The position numbers and the translations under genes were made by a program. Below are positions 46,589 to 46,653 of a stretch of 46,653 bases of DNA, one piece after another. Source of the DNA: DATDVC01 sp964601125 (lineage in GTDB: Bacteria > Patescibacteriota > Minisyncoccia > Phycocordibacterales > WO2-35-19); NCBI GenBank assembly GCA_964601125.1, contig CAZRKB010000004.1:1-46653 (forward strand), in the 5' to 3' direction. The first letter of the stretch is position 1; each line of letters begins with the position of its first letter. The notes under the pieces were generated by a model. It ran no database searches. It saw nothing but the letters and a program-made list of their open reading frames with translations, and was not told the origin of the DNA.

Positions 46589-46653
46589 AGTGGAGGTAAG
46601 ACCTAAATTCACCCCTGAATTAGGACACTCCTGTTAATGTTTTAATAATACCA

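Noticed and set aside
1..46653. CRISPR arrays, complete insertion sequences, prophage genes
   Set aside because: No regularly spaced direct repeats, transposase, integrase or phage structural genes were seen.

Overview
The window looks like a chromosomal segment of a Candidate Phyla Radiation (Patescibacteria) bacterium, most likely a Parcubacteria-type lineage. The reasons are compact genes with short or reduced housekeeping proteins (ThrRS without editing domains, a 314-residue RF1, a 113-residue YbeY), a mitochondrial-style one-chain PheRS, a class II ribonucleotide reductase, a split transketolase with pentose-phosphate genes and no phosphofructokinase, a SipW/TasA-type surface locus, low GC content and many leaderless-looking genes. 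The lineage is inferred from gene content; no 16S rRNA gene is present.

Layout. 1-850: tRNA-Val and an unknown gene. 1200-5603: three tandem TasA/CalY-like surface proteins with their SipW-type signal peptidase. 5604-7080: an acetyltransferase gene set among three promoter-terminator units that look like structured RNAs. 7081-11017: three secreted proteins sharing an Asn/Thr-Gly-rich repeat, then a CAP-domain protein. 11048-16905 (minus strand): lepB, a HisRS-like gene, rpsU, ybeY, ftsA, ftsZ, trxB. 16946-19367: pth, about 750 bp holding three candidate structured RNAs and a duplicated rpsA 3' fragment, then rpsA. 19529-21741: YceI, an RRM protein, DUF192 and an unknown membrane protein. 22019-24340: nrdJ. 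24421-33114: central carbon block (gap, rpiB, rpe-like, two transketolase halves, a PfkB kinase, class II aldolase, FAD oxidoreductase). 33116-36045: DUF559 gene among palindromic repeats, a small basic protein, rplY (bL25), a coiled-coil lytic transglycosylase. 36046-39626: another structured RNA, rpmE beside a 100-N scaffold gap, prfA, rpsB, tsf, a membrane protein, tRNA-Thr. 39631-46517: thioredoxin-fold protein, processive glycosyltransferase, pheS, gyrB, an unknown gene, thrS.

The genes cover cell division, translation, surface and biofilm export, DNA precursor and topology functions, and a reduced sugar metabolism in which the non-oxidative pentose pathway feeds aldolase and GAPDH.

The less ordinary content is mainly non-coding. 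There are at least seven candidate small RNAs, most with a TTGACA-type promoter and several with clear terminators. They include one classic H-type pseudoknot and one small RNA carrying two sequences complementary to the 3' end of 16S rRNA. A dispersed palindromic repeat family sits directly upstream of several genes, apparently supplies -10 boxes for leaderless starts, and lies in frame inside at least one protein. Other notable points are a SipW peptidase fused to a copy of its own substrate signal, a heptanucleotide tandem repeat in a signal-peptide coding region, and a scaffold gap that is demonstrably an assembly artefact.
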